Assembly (NCBI GenBank): GCA_031286585.1
Contig: JAITUC010000040.1
Location: forward strand, 124,001-188,000
Source of the DNA: Delftia acidovorans
Lineage (GTDB): Bacteria > Pseudomonadota > Gammaproteobacteria > Burkholderiales > Burkholderiaceae_C
Direction: 5' to 3'
Length of the DNA stretch: 64,000 bases
The notes below the pieces were generated by a model. That model was given only the letters and a program-made list of their open reading frames with translations, was not told the DNA's origin and searched no databases. The position numbers and the translations under genes were made by a program. Shown in pieces: positions 8,079-17,459 of the stretch (the first letter of the stretch is position 1; every line of letters starts with the position of its first letter).

Positions 8079-8292
8079 CATGGACATGAAGGCGGGGAAG
8101 GTGCCCTTCGCCGTGCCACAGAGAGAAAGCACAAAATCACTGACGCAGTAAAACTGCTTTTTTTCCTGTTTTACGCAAAAACTCTCCACCATCATGGAGA
8201 AAAACACGATGCCATGCAGTTTTATTGCCTTTGACCATGAAAACGTGCAAACCCCGGGAAATGATGCATTTGCGCACCGCGCAAGGGCGCGC

Positions 8293-8913
8293 TCAACGCC
8301 GCAGCAATGCGTCGCACAGCCTGCGCAGGGCCCGGCGCATGGCGCTCCAGGGTTGCCATCGGCGCGCCTTGTACCTGGACAGGATGGCAGTCACATGGGC
8401 TTCGCCAGCCACCGCAGCGGATTCGGCGAACATGTCTGTCAGCAGGCATGCGTCGCCCAGCAGACGCCAGCCCAGGCGCTCGCAGCGGCGGAAGTGCTCG
8501 GGTTCCTGGGCATCGTCCACCAGCACGGCCTGCTGCCAGGCGTGGACGGCCTCCCTGAAGCCCTTGAGCAGGCGCTGGTAGGCAGGAAATTCGTAGAGGG
8601 CATGCCAGCCCGTGGCCAGCGTGGTGAGAAAGTGCTGGTGGTCCAGCACCGCCAGGTCCAGCTGCTGTATGGCGTCTTCCACAGCGGGGCGTGCGCTGCC
8701 CGCATAGCGCACGCGCACGGCCTCATCCAGCGCGACGGCCAGCAAGGCCAGTTGCTGGTGCATGGGCTGCAGGTCACCCACGATCAGCTCATGCTGCCAG
8801 AAGCGGCTCAACCGCGACTCGCCGGCCCAGGCACGCCATTGCTTCGGCAGGCTGCGCAGGGGATGGACGGAGGTCTGCGGGCCTGGCCGGGAGGGAAAGG
8901 AAAGCTGGGTCAT
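8293..8913 (-). CDS. Hypothetical protein (206 residues)
   Basis: I start it at the ATG at 8913 (MTQLSFPSRPGPQTSV), although no strong ribosome-binding site is visible; a GTG eight codons upstream is an alternative. The protein is helical, Leu- and Ala-rich, with LDHQHFLTTLATGWHALYEFPAYQRLLKGF in the middle (quoted in part: LDHQHFL, WHALYEF) and a basic C-terminus (MRRALRRLCDALLRR). There is no signal peptide or membrane segment. I do not recognise the family. It follows tldD by 92 bp on the same strand, so may share its transcript. Confidence 0.6.
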   Translation of the reverse strand: MTQLSFPSRPGPQTSVHPLRSLPKQWRAWAGESRLSRFWQHELIVGDLQPMHQQLALLAVALDEAVRVRYAGSARPAVEDAIQQLDLAVLDHQHFLTTLATGWHALYEFPAYQRLLKGFREAVHAWQQAVLVDDAQEPEHFRRCERLGWRLLGDACLLTDMFAESAAVAGEAHVTAILSRYKARRWQPWSAMRRALRRLCDALLRR

Positions 8914-9005
8914 GGAATCGGCGCCGGACGGCACCCACGGAGCACGGCGGGCCGCGTCAGGCAGGACAGGGCCCGGCCTGCCATGCAGGGCGCGGGCATG
9001 GACCG

Positions 9006-10466
9006 TCAGGCCGTGCCGCCCACCGTCAGGCCGTCGATGCGCAGCGTGGGCTGGCCCACGCCCACAGGCACGCTCTGACCTTCCTTGCCGCAGGTGCCCA
9101 CACCGCTGTCCAGGCGCATGTCGTTGCCGATCATGGTGATGTGCTTGAGCGATTCCGGACCGCTGCCCACGATGGTCGCGCCCTTGACGGGGTACTGGAT
9201 CTTGCCGTTCTCGACCCAATAGGCCTCGCTGGCGGAGAACACGAACTTGCCGCTGGTGATATCGACCTGGCCGCCGCCGAAGTTGGTGGCGTACAGGCCC
9301 TTCTTGATCGAGGCCACGATTTCCTGCGGCTCCCGGTCGCCACCGAGCATGTAGGTGTTGGTCATGCGCGGCATGGGGATGTGGGCATAGCTTTCGCGGC
9401 GGCCGTTGCCCGTGGGCTTGACGCCCATCAGGCGGGCATTCATCGCGTCCTGGATGTAGCCCTTGAGGATGCCGTCCTCGATCAGCACATTGCTCTGGCT
9501 GGTGCAGCCTTCGTCATCGACGTTGAGCGAGCCGCGGCGATCGGCCAGCGTGCCGTCATCCAGCACGGTGACGCCCTTGGCAGCCACGCGCTGGCCGATG
9601 CGGCCGCTGAAGGCGCTGGCGCCCTTGCGGTTGAAGTCGCCTTCCAGACCGTGGCCCACGGCTTCGTGCAGCAGCACGCCGGGCCAGCCCGGGCCCAGCA
9701 CCACGGTCATCTCGCCAGCCGGTGCGGGACGGGACTCCAGGTTGGTGAGGGCCGCGCTCACGGCCTCGTCCACGTACTGGGTGATCTGCTCGTCGCCGAA
9801 ATAGGCCAGGCCGAAGCGGCCACCGCCGCCGGCCGAACCGACCTCGCGCCGGCCCTTCTGCTCGGCGATCACGGTCACGGACAGGCGCACCAGCGGCCGC
9901 ACGTCGGCCGCCAGAGTGCCATCGGCACGGGCCACCAGCACCACGTCGTATTCGCTGGCCAGGCCGGCCATGACCTGGACCACGCGCGGGTCCTTGGCGC
10001 GGGCCAGGGTCTCGACCTTGCCCAGCAACTCCACCTTGGCCGTGCTGTCCAGCGTGGCAATGGGGTCCAGACCGGGATACAGCGAGCGGCTTTGCGCAAT
10101 CTTGGAAGCATTGGCGCGCACGCGCTTGCTCTGGGCCGCGCCTGAGATGGAGCGCACGGTGCGCGCGGCATCCAGCAGCGAGGCCTCGGAAATATCGTCG
10201 GAATAGGCAAATGCCGTCTTCTCGCCACTGACCGCACGCACGCCCACGCCCTGGTCGATGCTGAAGCTGCCGGTCTTGACGATGCCCTCTTCCAGGCTCC
10301 AGCCTTCGGCGCGGGTGTACTGGAAGTAGAGGTCGGCGTCGTCGACCTGGTGGCTGCGGATCTCGGCCAGTGCGCGCGCGAGATGGGTTTCATCGAGCCC
10401 GAAGGGCTCAAGCAGCAACTGGCGCGCTGTGGCCAGGCGTTCAATGGTGGGTTCGCGGGAGATCAT
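9006..10466 (-). CDS. tldD: TldD metalloprotease subunit
   Basis: The protein has 486 residues, near the 481 of E. coli TldD. The zinc-binding HEAVGH (HExxxH, residues 267-272) sits in LLHEAVGHGLEGD, the TldD hallmark. The N-terminal half carries the DADLYFQYTRAEGWSLEEG segment. With its partner TldE (PmbA), which is not in this window, it forms a heterodimeric protease that acts on unfolded peptides and matures microcin-type precursors. The start at 10466 (MISREPTIERLA) is the first good ATG. It lies downstream of rodA on the same strand but behind an intrinsic terminator. Confidence 0.95.
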   Translation of the reverse strand: MISREPTIERLATARQLLLEPFGLDETHLARALAEIRSHQVDDADLYFQYTRAEGWSLEEGIVKTGSFSIDQGVGVRAVSGEKTAFAYSDDISEASLLDAARTVRSISGAAQSKRVRANASKIAQSRSLYPGLDPIATLDSTAKVELLGKVETLARAKDPRVVQVMAGLASEYDVVLVARADGTLAADVRPLVRLSVTVIAEQKGRREVGSAGGGGRFGLAYFGDEQITQYVDEAVSAALTNLESRPAPAGEMTVVLGPGWPGVLLHEAVGHGLEGDFNRKGASAFSGRIGQRVAAKGVTVLDDGTLADRRGSLNVDDEGCTSQSNVLIEDGILKGYIQDAMNARLMGVKPTGNGRRESYAHIPMPRMTNTYMLGGDREPQEIVASIKKGLYATNFGGGQVDITSGKFVFSASEAYWVENGKIQYPVKGATIVGSGPESLKHITMIGNDMRLDSGVGTCGKEGQSVPVGVGQPTLRIDGLTVGGTA

Positions 10467-10535
10467 TCACGCATTGTAGAGAGCCGGCCATGCCCTCGCC
10501 ATGCAACGGCTGCGGCCAGCGGCTTGCCAGCCCGC

Positions 10536-10580
10536 AAAAAAGAACGGAATGCCGCTCCACCAGGCTGAGCGGCATTCCGT
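10536..10580 (-). terminator. Intrinsic terminator downstream of rodA
   Basis: A perfect 14-bp stem ACGGAATGCCGCTC / GAGCGGCATTCCGT encloses a 9-nt loop. In the minus direction it is followed by TTCTTTTTT. It lies in the 352-bp gap between rodA and tldD and most likely ends the rodA transcript. Confidence 0.8.
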
Positions 10581-10784
10581 AGGCATGCATCCGCGTGGAT
10601 GGCGGACATGCTGGCCCATGTCCGCCCTTGCTTTGTAGCCTGCCCTGGCGGCGGTGGCAAGTGTGCAGACTCCCGCAGAACTATCAAAAAAGGAGCACAC
10701 AGCGCTTTTGCAGTCTCGGCTTTCAAGCCAAATCGCAGGAAGGAATGCGACGCCGGATACCGCAGACATCCAGACTCTTTGACA

Positions 10785-10811
10785 TTTGCGGGCGCCTTTG
10801 ACGCCCGCAAA
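10785..10811. other. Second perfect hairpin just after the rodA stop
   Basis: TTTGCGGGCG and CGCCCGCAAA form a 10-bp stem with a 7-nt loop, 8 bp past the rodA stop. It has no U-tract, so it is more likely an mRNA 3'-end stabiliser than a terminator. The rest of the 10467-10818 gap shows nothing else I can name. Confidence 0.5.
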
Positions 10812-10818
10812 GTGCCAT

Positions 10819-11988
10819 TCAGAGCGGCCCGCCCCCCTCTCCCGGCAGCTGCCGCTGCGAGCGCGCCACCGACATCAGCACGCCCAGCGCCAGCCCCAGC
10901 GTGACCATGGCCGTGCCGCCATAGCTGATGAAGGGCAGCGGCACGCCGACCACGGGCAGGATGCCGCTGACCATGCCCATGTTCACGAAGGCATAGGTGA
11001 AGAAGATCATGGCCACGGCCGCCGCCATGAGCCGCGCGAACAGCGAGTTGGCCTGGATGGCGATGGCCAGGCCGCGCCAGACCAGCAGCAGGAAGGAGAC
11101 GATGATGAACAGGTTGCCGACCAGTCCGAACTCCTCGGAATAGGCCGCGAAGATGAAGTCGGTCGTGCGCTCGGGGATGAACTCCAGGTGGGTCTGGGTG
11201 CCCGCCATGAAGCCCTTGCCCCAGACGCCGCCCGAACCGATGGCGATCATCCCCTGGATGATGTGGAATCCCTTGCCCAGCGGATCGCGCGTGGGGTCCA
11301 GCAGGGTACAGACACGGGTCTGCTGGTATTCATGCAGCACGGGCCAGCGCACGCCGTCGGCGCACAACTGGGGCTCGTACAGCACGATAAGGGTGATGCC
11401 GATGGCGCCGGCGAGCACGGGCGGCACGATGAGTTTCCAGGGCAGGCCCGCGAAAAAGATCACGGACAGGCCCGCGGCCATCACCAGCAGCGAGGTGCCC
11501 AGGTCGGGCTGCTTCATGATCAGCCCCACGGGCACCAGGAGCAGGACCATGGCGATCACGAAGTCCGTGCCGCGCAGCTGGCCCTCGCGGCGCTGGAACC
11601 ACCAGGCCAGCATCAGCGGCGTGGCGATCTTCAGCAGTTCGCTGGGCTGGATCACCACGCCCACGTTGACCCAGCGCTGCGCCCCCTTCTTGGTGATGCC
11701 GAACAGCGCCACCGCCACCAGCAACGCCACGCCCAGCATGTACAGCGGCACGGCCACCTTCATGAGCTGCTGCGGGGGAATCTGGGCCACGACAAAGAGG
11801 ATGGCCGCCGCGATCAGCATGTTGCGCCCATGGTCGGTGAAGCGCGTGCCGTGGTCAAAGCCCGAGGAATACATGGCGACCAGCCCCGCCGACGCCAGCA
11901 TGCCCACGAACAGCAGCAACCAGAAGTCAAAGCCCCGCAGCAGCGGGGCAACACGTTGCCAGAGGGAGGGCTTGTCGAATTCGGTCAC
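10819..11988 (-). CDS. rodA: Rod-shape peptidoglycan polymerase RodA (SEDS family)
   Basis: The protein has 389 residues with about ten hydrophobic segments. It carries QPSELLKI, KQPDLGTSLL (the catalytic Asp region of SEDS polymerases), GKGFMAGTQTHLEFIPERTTDFIFA, the long RodA/FtsW signature, and VGVPLPFISYGGTAM near the C-terminus. The GMVSGILPVVGVPLP wording and the length favour RodA over FtsW, whose own gene is at 26326. It polymerises lipid II in the elongasome with PBP2. No mrdA or mre genes lie beside it in this window; the upstream neighbour yqiA is divergent. Confidence 0.95.
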   Translation of the reverse strand: MTEFDKPSLWQRVAPLLRGFDFWLLLFVGMLASAGLVAMYSSGFDHGTRFTDHGRNMLIAAAILFVVAQIPPQQLMKVAVPLYMLGVALLVAVALFGITKKGAQRWVNVGVVIQPSELLKIATPLMLAWWFQRREGQLRGTDFVIAMVLLLVPVGLIMKQPDLGTSLLVMAAGLSVIFFAGLPWKLIVPPVLAGAIGITLIVLYEPQLCADGVRWPVLHEYQQTRVCTLLDPTRDPLGKGFHIIQGMIAIGSGGVWGKGFMAGTQTHLEFIPERTTDFIFAAYSEEFGLVGNLFIIVSFLLLVWRGLAIAIQANSLFARLMAAAVAMIFFTYAFVNMGMVSGILPVVGVPLPFISYGGTAMVTLGLALGVLMSVARSQRQLPGEGGGPL

Positions 11989-12200
11989 GGGGATGGTCGG
12001 TCACGGGCACGGGCCGCCATTATCCCGTGGCGCATGCGGCCGAGCCCGGCGCAGGGTTGCCCGCGGAGCCGGTTGTCATCCAGCTGTCGGCCCGGGCCTT
12101 CCCTGCTGGGCGCCGCCTGCCGCAGCGGCCACAATGGGCCATGAGCCGTCCGGGCCGCATCCCGCGCCCGGCCCCAGCAACGCAAAGGAGAGCGCCCGCC

Positions 12201-12785
12201 ATGACTACCACCCATTTGCTGTACCTGCACGGCTTTCGCTCCTCTCCCCAATCCAACAAGGCCCGGCGCATGGCCGAGCATGTGGCCACGCGCCATCCCC
12301 ATGTGCGCTGGTGGAGCCCGCAACTGCCCCCTTCCCCGCGCGAAGCGGCGGCCCTCATTGCCGATGGCATCGGCAGCTGGCCGCGCGAGACCATGGCCGT
12401 GATCGGCTCCTCGCTGGGCGGCTACTACGCCAGCTGGGTGGCCCAGCTGGCGCGCTGCCGCAGCGTGATGATCAACCCGGCCGTCAACCCCGCACGCGAT
12501 CTTGAAAAGTACATCGGCGAGCAGACTTCCTGGCACAACCCGGAGGAGCGTTTCTTCTTCCGCCGCGAATACATTGAGGAACTGCGCGCGCTGGACACGC
12601 GCCACATGACACCGGCCGCCCCCGAAATGCTGCTGGCGGCCGAGGGCGACGAGGTGCTGGACTGGCGCGAGATGAGCGCACGCTATCCGCATGCGCTGCA
12701 GATCATCCAGGAGGGCGGCGATCACGCGCTGAGCAACTTCGAGGAGTACTTGCCTCAGCTGGACGAGTTCCTGAATCTGGCCTGA
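12201..12785 (+). CDS. yqiA: YqiA-like alpha/beta-hydrolase esterase
   Basis: The protein has 194 residues from the ATG at 12201 (MTTTHLLYLHGFRSSPQSNKA). LYLHGFRSSP is the family signature and oxyanion-hole region; the nucleophile elbow is GSSLGG with Ser71; AAEGDEVLDW and GGDHAL supply the likely Asp and His. E. coli YqiA cleaves short acyl esters and is otherwise of unclear role. AAAGGAG lies upstream with long spacing. It is followed after 55 bp by the RNB exoribonuclease on the same strand. Confidence 0.88.
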   Translation: MTTTHLLYLHGFRSSPQSNKARRMAEHVATRHPHVRWWSPQLPPSPREAAALIADGIGSWPRETMAVIGSSLGGYYASWVAQLARCRSVMINPAVNPARDLEKYIGEQTSWHNPEERFFFRREYIEELRALDTRHMTPAAPEMLLAAEGDEVLDWREMSARYPHALQIIQEGGDHALSNFEEYLPQLDEFLNLA

Positions 12786-12840
12786 TGCCGCGCAAGACTG
12801 CGCGGCAGCTGCCAGCCGCAGCATGGGAGAATGTCGGGCT

Positions 12841-14913
12841 ATGCACGCATTGTTTGAAGAATCCGGCAAGTTCCTGGCCGGCCGCATCCTCTCCGAAGCC
12901 GACACCTCCGCCCAGGTGGAGCTGGACTCGGGCAAACGGGTCAAGGTCAAGTCGGCCAACATCCTGCTCAAGTTCGACAAGCCGGCGCCTGCCGAACTGA
13001 TCGCCCAGGCCCAGGCGCAGGCCGCCCAGATCGATCTGGACCTGGCCTGGGAATTCGCCCCCGAGGAGGAATTCGGCTTCGCCGACCTTGCACGCGACTA
13101 CTTCTCGGACAAGGCCACGCTGGCCGAACAGGCCGGCGCGCTGTTCCGCCTCTACGACGCACCGCACTACTTCCGCCGCTGCGGCAAGGGCCGCTTCAAG
13201 AAGGCGCCGGCCGAGATACTGCAGCAGGCGCTGGCCGGCATAGAGAAGAAAAAGCAGATCCAGGCCCAGATCACGGCCTGGGCCGAGCAACTGGGGGCCG
13301 GCGAATGCCCCGGCCCCATCCGCGAGCAGCTCTACAGGATCCTGTTCCGCCCCGACAAGAACGCCCCCGAATACAAGGCGGTGGTCGAGGCCAGCCGCGC
13401 CACGCGCCTGGCACCTCTGGACCTGCTTCACAGGGCCGGCGCCATCGAATCGGCCTACGAGTTCCATTGGAAGCGTTTCCTGTTCGACCACTTCCCCAAG
13501 GGCACGCAGTTCCCGGCCCTGCAGGCACCCCAGCCACCGGCCGACCTGCCGCTGGCCGAGGTCCAGGCGTTTTCCATCGATGACTCGGCCACCACCGAAA
13601 TCGACGATGCGCTGTCGGTGCGCGGCCTGGGCACGGGCACGGTCACCGTGGGTATCCACATTGCCGCGCCCGGGCTGGCCATCGTGCCGGGCACGCCGCT
13701 GGACCAGCTCGGCCGTTCGCGCCTGTCCACCGTCTACATGCCCGGCTACAAGATCACCATGCTGCCCGACGAAGTGGTGCAGATCTACACGCTGGACGAA
13801 GGCCGCGCCAACCCCGCCGTGTCGCTGTACGTCACCGTGGACGAGGCCACGCTGGAGACCACGGCCAGCGAGACACGCCTGGAGCGCGTGCCCGTGCAGG
13901 TCAATTTCCGCCATGACAAGCTGGACCACATCGTCACCGAGCAGTGGCTGGCCGACCCCTCCTTCGAGGTCGAGGGCACACCCGAAGTGCTGCAAGGCAA
14001 GCGCGCCGAACTGACGTTCCTGCAGCGCTGGGCCAGGCACCTGAAGGCCGGGCGCGAACTGGTGCGCGGCAAGCCCGAGAACTTCAACCGCCCCGACTAC
14101 AACTTCCGCCTCGTGGGCAACGGCGGCGCCGAGCCCCGCGGCAACGAGCAGGTGGAGATCAGCGTGCGCAAGCGCGGCGCGCCGCTGGACCTGATCGTGG
14201 CCGAGGCCGCCATCGTGGCCAACAGCACCTGGGGCGGCTGGATGGCCGAGCTCGGCGTGCCCGGCATCTACCGAAGCCAGGCCAGCCTGGCGCCCGGCAT
14301 CAAGGTGCGCATGTCCACCAAGGCGCAGCCCCATGCAGGCATCGGCGTCAAGAGCTATGCCTGGGCCACCTCGCCCCTGCGCCGCTATGTGGACCTGGTC
14401 AACCAGTGGCAGATCATTGCCTGCGCGCGCCACGGCAAGACCGCCGCCCTGGCCGCGCCGTTCAAGCCCAAGGATGCGGAGCTGTTCGGCATCATCAGCA
14501 GTTTCGACGGTGCCTACAGCGCCTACAACGGCTACCAGGCCGGTATGGAGCGGTTCTGGACGCTCAAGTACCTGCAGCAGCACGCCATCACCGAGCTGAC
14601 GGCCACCGTCATCAAGGAAGGCATGGGCGGCGGCCTGCTGGTGCGCGCCGATGACCTGCCCCTGGTCTTCCCCGTGCTGGGCGTCACCGGCCTGCCGCGC
14701 GGCGCCCATGTGCGCGTGCGCCTGGGCGAGATCGACGAGATCGCGCTCGATGTCTCGGGCACGCTGATCGAGCGCCTGGATGGCGATGCGGCCGCCGACG
14801 GCACCGAGGACAGCGCCGAGGATGACGAGGAAGCCGTGGCCGGCCCCATCGCCATCGCCGTGGACATGAACGAGACCGATGGCACGCCGGCGGCCGACCC
14901 CGCCCAGCCCTGA
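12841..14913 (+). CDS. RNB-domain exoribonuclease (RNase II/R family)
   Basis: The protein has 690 residues from the ATG at 12841 (MHALFEESGKFLAGRI). An N-terminal SH3-like or winged region is followed by the RNB catalytic domain starting near residue 240. SIDDSATTEIDDALSV holds the metal-binding aspartates of RNase II. SPLRRYVDLVNQWQI is the conserved RNB C-terminal signature. A short S1-like end is followed by an acidic tail (EDSAEDDEEAV). It should degrade RNA processively from the 3' end in the cytoplasm. The compact N- and C-termini differ from RNase R, so I leave the symbol empty. Confidence 0.88.
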   Translation: MHALFEESGKFLAGRILSEADTSAQVELDSGKRVKVKSANILLKFDKPAPAELIAQAQAQAAQIDLDLAWEFAPEEEFGFADLARDYFSDKATLAEQAGALFRLYDAPHYFRRCGKGRFKKAPAEILQQALAGIEKKKQIQAQITAWAEQLGAGECPGPIREQLYRILFRPDKNAPEYKAVVEASRATRLAPLDLLHRAGAIESAYEFHWKRFLFDHFPKGTQFPALQAPQPPADLPLAEVQAFSIDDSATTEIDDALSVRGLGTGTVTVGIHIAAPGLAIVPGTPLDQLGRSRLSTVYMPGYKITMLPDEVVQIYTLDEGRANPAVSLYVTVDEATLETTASETRLERVPVQVNFRHDKLDHIVTEQWLADPSFEVEGTPEVLQGKRAELTFLQRWARHLKAGRELVRGKPENFNRPDYNFRLVGNGGAEPRGNEQVEISVRKRGAPLDLIVAEAAIVANSTWGGWMAELGVPGIYRSQASLAPGIKVRMSTKAQPHAGIGVKSYAWATSPLRRYVDLVNQWQIIACARHGKTAALAAPFKPKDAELFGIISSFDGAYSAYNGYQAGMERFWTLKYLQQHAITELTATVIKEGMGGGLLVRADDLPLVFPVLGVTGLPRGAHVRVRLGEIDEIALDVSGTLIERLDGDAAADGTEDSAEDDEEAVAGPIAIAVDMNETDGTPAADPAQP

Positions 14914-14949
14914 CCTGCCTCATATCCGAGCAACTGCACCAGACCTGAC

Positions 14950-15813
14950 GTGAAACTGCCTACCGCCCTCCGTTCCCTGAGCACGCTGCAGTTGGCACTG
15001 GGCGTTTCCATCGCCCTGCATGCCGGGTTGTTCTCGTTCCGGTTCATCGACCCGGAGCGCTTCGACCGCGTGTTCCAGGACACGCCGCTGGAAGTCATCC
15101 TGGTCAATGCCCGCGCCAACGAGCAGCCCGACAAGGCGCAGGCCATCGCGCAGACCTCGCTGGCCGGAGGCGGCGAGGCCGACAAGGGCCGGGCCTCCAG
15201 CCCCATGCCCTACTCGGCACTCACGGCCGTGGGTGATGACTTCGAGGAGCGCCAGCGCCAGATCGACTCCATGCAGGAGCAGCAGACCGTCCTGCTGACG
15301 CAGTTGCGCAAGCAGATCGCGGCCCTGCCGCCACTGGACCCGCGCGAGGCGGCCAAGCAGACCAGGGAGCAGCAGGCCCAGCAGGAAAAGCGCCAGCAGC
15401 TGGTCAAGCTGCTGGCCGAGATCGAAAAGCGCATCAACGAGGAAAACGCCCGCCCCAAGAAGCGCTATATCAGCCCGTCCACGCGCGAGGCCGTCTACGC
15501 CATCTACTACGACGGCCTGCGCCGCAAGGTCGAGGACAAGGGCACGGAGAACTTCCCGGAGCAGGCCGGCAAGAAGCTCTACGGCGAGCTGGTCATGATC
15601 CTTACCGTCAACCACGACGGGCGGGTGTTGTCCACCGAGATCGTGCAGGGCTCGGGCAACCGCCTGCTGGACACCCGCGCCGAGGCCATCGCGCGCGCAG
15701 CCGGCCCCTTCGGCCACTTCGGCCCCGCCATGCGCGCCAAGGCGGACCAGATCGCCGTGGTCTCGCGCTTCAAGTTCACCCGCGAGCAGACGCTGCAGAC
15801 GACCGTGCAGTAG
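14950..15813 (+). CDS. TonB-family energy transducer-like protein
   Basis: The protein has 287 residues and starts with GTG at 14950. A hydrophobic anchor lies at about residues 12-30 (LQLALGVSIALHAGLFSF), then a long Gln/Glu-rich coiled-coil-like stretch (100-170), then a C-terminal domain beginning KKLYGELVMILTVNHDGRV. This resembles the TonB C-terminal fold, which contacts outer-membrane receptors. The usual Pro-rich spacer is absent, and no exbB/exbD genes are nearby. Its job may be a periplasmic spanning role other than classic TonB. It follows the RNB gene by 36 bp and precedes aroE. Confidence 0.75.
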   Translation: MKLPTALRSLSTLQLALGVSIALHAGLFSFRFIDPERFDRVFQDTPLEVILVNARANEQPDKAQAIAQTSLAGGGEADKGRASSPMPYSALTAVGDDFEERQRQIDSMQEQQTVLLTQLRKQIAALPPLDPREAAKQTREQQAQQEKRQQLVKLLAEIEKRINEENARPKKRYISPSTREAVYAIYYDGLRRKVEDKGTENFPEQAGKKLYGELVMILTVNHDGRVLSTEIVQGSGNRLLDTRAEAIARAAGPFGHFGPAMRAKADQIAVVSRFKFTREQTLQTTVQ

Positions 15814-15851
15814 CGCCCGCCTCCTGTCTTCGCGCACACTCCTTTTCTGAC

Positions 15852-16718
15852 ATGACTTCCGCCGCCACCTCCTCCGACCGCTACTGCGTCATGGGCAACC
15901 CCGTCGCGCACAGCCGTTCGCCCTGGATCCATGCCCGCTTCGCCGAACTGTGCGGGCAGGACCTGCACTACGAGCGCCAGCATGTGGAGCTGCAAGGCTT
16001 TGCCGAGGCCGTGCGCAGCTTCGTCGCGGCAGGCGGGCGCGGCTGCAATGTCACCGTGCCCTTCAAGCTGGAAGCCGCACAGCTGGCCACCACCGCCAGC
16101 GAGCGCGTGCAACTGGCCGGCGCCGCCAACACCCTGGTGCTGGTGGCGAACGGCATCCATGCCGACAACACCGACGGCCTGGGCCTGGTGGCCGACATCG
16201 TGCGCAATGCGGGCGTGCCGCTGGCCGGACGCGACCTGCTGCTGCTGGGCGCGGGCGGCGCCGCAGCCGGTGCACTGGGCTCGCTGCTTGCCGAGCGCCC
16301 GCGCCGCATCGCCGTGGTCAACCGCACCTTCGAGCGCGCCCAGGCCTTGGTGCAGCGCCACGCCGCCATCGCTGCGCACCATGGCGTGGAACTGGCGGCC
16401 CTGGAACAGCAGGCCGTGGATGAGGATTTCGACGTGGTCATCAACGCCACCGCCAGCAGCCTGGCCGGTGCCGAGGTGCCCGTGCCGGCCCGCGTGCTGC
16501 GGCCTGGCAGCCTGGCCTACGACATGATGTACGGCGCCGCAGCCCAGGGCTTCCTGCAATGGGCCGAGCAGCATGGTGCCCAGGCCCGCGACGGGCTGGG
16601 CATGCTGGTGGAGCAGGCCGCCGAATCGTTCGCGCTGTGGCGCGGCGTGCGCCCCCCGTCGGCCCAGGTGCTGACCGAACTGCGCGCCCATATCGCCAGT
16701 ACCGCCCCAGGCGGTTGA
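15852..16718 (+). CDS. aroE: Shikimate dehydrogenase
   Basis: The protein has 288 residues. SRSPWIH binds shikimate, NVTVPFK carries the catalytic Lys72, ADNTDGLG holds the catalytic Asp108, and LLLGAGGAA (residues 131-138) is the NADP-binding loop. It reduces 3-dehydroshikimate to shikimate in the common aromatic pathway, for which aroG at 6695 supplies the entry step. It lies in a compact plus-strand run, 38 bp after the TonB-like gene and 7 bp before mtgA. Confidence 0.96.
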   Translation: MTSAATSSDRYCVMGNPVAHSRSPWIHARFAELCGQDLHYERQHVELQGFAEAVRSFVAAGGRGCNVTVPFKLEAAQLATTASERVQLAGAANTLVLVANGIHADNTDGLGLVADIVRNAGVPLAGRDLLLLGAGGAAAGALGSLLAERPRRIAVVNRTFERAQALVQRHAAIAAHHGVELAALEQQAVDEDFDVVINATASSLAGAEVPVPARVLRPGSLAYDMMYGAAAQGFLQWAEQHGAQARDGLGMLVEQAAESFALWRGVRPPSAQVLTELRAHIASTAPGG

Positions 16719-16725
16719 GGACGCC

Positions 16726-17442
16726 ATGAAATCCTTCGCGCGCGCCCTGCTGCTGCTGCTGTGCGCCGGCCTGCTGCTGCAGCTGTTCTTCGTGCTGCGC
16801 ATTGCGCTGATGGTGGTGGTCGATCCCGAATCCACCGCCTTCCAGCGCTCCGAGGCCTGGCAACTGCTGCGCAGTTCCGAAGGCCTGCACTGGAGCCAGC
16901 AATGGCTGCCCTACGACCGCATCGCGCCCACGCTCAAGCGTGCCGTCATTGCCTCCGAAGATGACAGCTTCACCGAACACCACGGGGTGCAGTGGGAGGC
17001 CATAGAGAAGGCCTGGCAGCGCAACCAGCGCGCCGAAGCCCGTGCCCAGAAAGCAGACAACGGCAAGGCGCCCAAGATCTACGGCGGCTCCACCATCACC
17101 CAGCAGCTGGCCAAGAACCTGCTGCTGTCGGGCGAACGCAGCCTTCTGCGCAAGGGCCAGGAACTGGTGCTGACCCAGTTGCTGGAACTCATGCTGAGCA
17201 AGCAGCGCATCCTGGAGATCTACCTCAACAGCGTGGAATGGGGCCAGGGCGTGTTCGGCGCCGAGGCTGCAGCCCGCCACTACTTCCGCAAGAGCGCCTC
17301 CGAGCTCAGTGCGGCCGAGGCCGCGCGCCTGGCCGTGATGCTGCCCCAGCCCAAGCGCTTCGAGAAGCTGCCCAACTCCGGCTACCTGCTGCAGCGCACA
17401 CGCGTGGTCATGCAAAGAATGCCCAGCGCCGTGGTGCCCTGA
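16726..17442 (+). CDS. mtgA: Monofunctional peptidoglycan glycosyltransferase
   Basis: The protein has 238 residues, the usual length for MtgA. One N-terminal membrane anchor (residues 5-27) precedes a GT51 domain with ASEDDSFTEHHGVQWEAI (EDxxFxxHxG, catalytic Glu) and GGSTITQQLAKNLLL, then KQRILEIYLNSVEWG. There is no transpeptidase domain. It polymerises lipid II into glycan strands on the periplasmic face of the inner membrane. GAGGACGCC precedes the ATG at 16726. It follows aroE by 7 bp. Confidence 0.96.
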   Translation: MKSFARALLLLLCAGLLLQLFFVLRIALMVVVDPESTAFQRSEAWQLLRSSEGLHWSQQWLPYDRIAPTLKRAVIASEDDSFTEHHGVQWEAIEKAWQRNQRAEARAQKADNGKAPKIYGGSTITQQLAKNLLLSGERSLLRKGQELVLTQLLELMLSKQRILEIYLNSVEWGQGVFGAEAAARHYFRKSASELSAAEAARLAVMLPQPKRFEKLPNSGYLLQRTRVVMQRMPSAVVP

Positions 17443-17459
17443 ACAGCTACAGTCACGCC

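Noticed and set aside
8145..8164. Plus-strand GCAGT-AAA-ACTGC hairpin followed by seven T, like an intrinsic terminator
   Set aside because: The stem is only 5 bp and no plus-strand gene lies upstream; probably chance in an A/T-rich promoter region.
12703..14709. Minus-strand frame of 668 codons antisense to the RNB exoribonuclease
   Set aside because: Composition is Gly/His/Gln-rich noise, and the opposite strand encodes an intact enzyme.
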